Assembly (NCBI RefSeq): GCF_003028855.1
Contig: NZ_CP028324.1
Span: 2,046,001-2,110,000, forward strand
Source: Pseudoduganella armeniaca
GTDB lineage: Bacteria > Pseudomonadota > Gammaproteobacteria > Burkholderiales > Burkholderiaceae_D
Length of the DNA stretch: 64,000 bases
Direction: 5' to 3'
Within the stretch, counting starts at the first letter, position 1; every line of letters begins with the position of its first letter. This document shows, piece after piece, positions 62,101-64,000 of the stretch. Made by a program: the position numbers and the translations under genes. Under the pieces are notes generated by a model. The model was not told the origin of the DNA. It searched no databases and saw only the letters and a program-made list of their open reading frames with translations.

Positions 62101-64000
62101 CCACGTGGTGCCATCGGCGAACTTCAGGTTTTCCAGCACGTAGGCGGAGGCGCCGTCGTTGTAGAAGTAGCTCTGCACACGCAGCACGTCGTCGCTGCCG
62201 TTGATGGCGATCAGCAGGTCGTCGCTGACGCGCGTCAGCGTCACGCCGCCGGTCGTGATGCCGGCGCCCAGCTGGATCGTGTCGGCATTGGTGCCGACCG
62301 CGTCGCCATCGTGGTTGTTGATGGTGTCCTGGCCGCCGCCCTTGCCGAACAGGTAGGCGTCGGCGCCATTGCCGCCTTGCAGATAGTCGTTGCCGGTGCC
62401 GCCGTCGACGGTGTCGTTGCCGGCATCGCCGTAGACGTTGTCGTCGCCTTCGTTGCCTTGCACGAGGTCGTTGCCGCTGCCGCCGTAGACGGTATCCTGG
62501 CCGGTGCCGCCGCGCGCGGTATCGTTGCCGTCGCCGCCCTGCAGGTTGTCGTTGCCCGCGGCGCCCGTCAGCGAGTCGTCGCCGCCCAGGCCGTACAGGA
62601 CGTCGTTGCCTTCGCCGCCAGCCAGGGTGTCGGCCGTGGCGTAGCCATGCAGCGTGTCGTTGTTGACGGTGCCCACCTGCACCTTGGCCTTCACGGCCGC
62701 GATGTCCCAGCTGGTGCCGTCGGCGAAGCGGATCGTCTCGACCGCGTAGTTGGCGGCGGCCTCGCCGTAGAAATAGCTTTGCACGCGCAGCGTGTCGCCG
62801 CTGGCGGCCAGGGTCAGCACCAGGTCGTCGCCCAAGCGCGTCAGCGTGACGCCGGCCGGGGCGATGCCGGCACCCAGCTGGATCGTGTCCGCATTGGTGC
62901 CCGGCGCGTCACTGTCGTAGTTGTACAGCGTGTCCTGGCCCGCGCCGATGCCGAACAGGTAGACGTCCGCGCCCGCGCCGCCGGCCAGGTAGTCGTTGCC
63001 GCTGCCGCCGTCGAGCGTGTCATTGCCCGCTTCGCCGTACAGCGTGTCGTGCTGCTCGTTGCCCTGCAGGTTGTCGTTGCCGGCATCGCCGTACAGCGTG
63101 TCGTTGCCGATGCCGCCGCGTGCGCTGTCGTTGCCGTCGCCGCCCTGCAGCCGGTCGGCGCCGGCCGCGCCATCGAGCGCGTCGTCGCCGGCGCCGCCGT
63201 AGATGGTGTCGTTGCCTTCGCCGCCGTTCAGGGTGTCGGCGCCGGCATAGCCGTACAGCAGGTCGTTGTTGCCGGTGCTGGCCTGCACCTTGGCCTTGAC
63301 GGTTGCCACGTCCCAGGCGGTACCGTCGGCGAAGCGCAAGGTCTCGATGACGTAGGCGGACGCGCCGTCCGCGCTGAAGTAGGACTGCACGCGCAGGCTG
63401 TCGTCGCTGCCGTTGAGGGAAATGACCAGATCGTCGCCGGTGCGGCTCAGGGTCACGCCGCTTGGGGCGATGCCGGCGCCCAGCTGGATCGTGTCGCCGT
63501 TGGTGCCGACCGCGTCGCTGTCGTTGTTGTAGATGGCGTCGCGGCCCGAGCCCTTGCCGAACAGGTAGACGTCGGCGCCGGCGCCGCCTTGCAGATCGTC
63601 GTTGCCGCTGCCGCCGTCCAGCGTGTCGTTGCCCGCGTCGCCGTACAGCGTGTCGTTCTGTTCGTTGCCGTACAGGCCGTCGTGGCCGCTGCCGCCGTAC
63701 AGCATGTCGTTGCCGAGGCCACCGCGCGCCGTATCGTCGCCGTCGCCCGCCTGCAGGTGGTCGCTGCCGCCGCCGCCGCGCAGGCTGTCGTTGCCGGCGT
63801 AGCCGTACAGCGTGTCGTTGCCTTCGTTGCCGTCCAGCGTGTCCGCGCTGGCGTAGCCGTACAAGGTGTCGTTGCCCAGGGTCGGCACCTGCACCATCGT
63901 CTTGATCGCTGCCGTGTCGAGCGTGCTGCCGTCGGCGAAGCGGATGGTCTCGACGACGTAGCTGTTGGCGGCGTCGCCGTTGAAGTAACTCTGCACGCGC
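59144..64000 (-). pseudogene. Giant RTX (haemolysin-type Ca-binding) protein, frameshifted, N-terminus outside window
   Basis: At least 1,600 residues of a secreted RTX protein; the start lies beyond 64000. It consists of about eight ~190-residue modules. Each has several RTX nonapeptide blocks (GGxGxDxLx, such as GNDTLDGGSGNDYLAGG), a VYLFGxGxGxDTI element and a haemolysin-related domain (LRVQSYFYGEAAANYAVETI, then RFADGTSWD and VKAKVQ). The last ~65 residues lack RTX repeats (SAMAAFAPPVPGQSSLPADY to VIAANWK) and should hold the type I secretion signal. The frame breaks at about 61016-61023 after VQA; one missing base explains it, and the repeat pattern continues in the new frame. The ABC and HlyD genes downstream are its exporter. 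Confidence 0.85.

Noticed and set aside
59144..64000. CRISPR array or satellite DNA
   Set aside because: The repeated DNA encodes RTX nonapeptides in frame with calcium-binding motifs. Repeat units are coding and irregular, without unique spacers.

Overview
The window is GC-rich chromosomal DNA from a betaproteobacterium, most likely Oxalobacteraceae (Massilia/Pseudoduganella/Duganella type). This is inferred from the trmD-rplS junction, the DUF3579 and CobD/CbiB-family genes, PEP-CTERM proteins, a large TonB-dependent chitin/N-acetylglucosamine (NAG) locus and the codon usage. No tRNA, rRNA, CRISPR array, transposase or integrase was seen.

Layout. 1-5745 (+): end of trmD, rplS with a strong terminator, a Nudix CoA-pyrophosphatase-like gene, a cobD/cbiB-family gene, a DUF3579 gene and an M16 zinc protease. 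6021-24085: a chitin/NAG island. It holds a GntR/HutC regulator, a frameshifted TonB receptor, a GH18 chitinase-like protein, two DUF5009 (NagX-like) membrane proteins and a TPR protein. Its core is a minus-strand operon reading nagK - nagQ-like GntR - nagA (frameshifted) - nagB-II - ABC binding protein - two permeases - AmpG-like MFS - ABC ATPase. Three direct-repeat operators of the form TGGTATT-N4-TGGTATT lie upstream of the GntR gene, the receptor and nagK, so the locus looks like one regulon: outer-membrane uptake, periplasmic processing, inner-membrane import, phosphorylation, deacetylation, deamination.

24356-32919: a secreted DUF2807 repeat protein, a small PEP-CTERM protein, two uncharacterised small proteins, a GspA/GspB pair, mobB, a YjfB-like protein, and a bufferin locus (BufA1 followed by a BufB-BufC fusion). 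Next comes an AT-richer orphan gene encoding a probable PD-(D/E)XK nuclease. 33035-38381: DUF883-like and S4-domain small proteins, fumC, a FimV-like protein, FliT, a small membrane protein and an HDOD protein. 38629-46803: M13 peptidase, CsbD, S9 (DPP-IV-type) peptidase, MATE exporter, beta/gamma-crystallin protein and the cbpA-cbpM pair. 47271-55214: two Gly/Gln/Ser-rich disordered proteins, a LysR/azoreductase divergent pair, a nicotinamidase-like hydrolase with pncB, small proteins, a GNAT enzyme and a PEP-CTERM protein. 55377-64000 (-): a type I secretion HlyD/ABC pair behind a giant RTX protein that runs off the right edge.

The most unusual non-coding feature is a family of perfect palindromes. 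Six copies each have exactly 25-bp arms and a 3-4 nt loop, with partly conserved outer 13-mers and variable inner 12-mers. A related nested inverted-repeat class occurs twice. Nearly all copies lie between convergent genes. A further composite repeat supplies the last ~49 codons of the ABC binding protein gene. Three genes (TonB receptor, nagA, RTX) each carry a frameshift consistent with loss of one base; these may be sequence errors rather than true pseudogenes.
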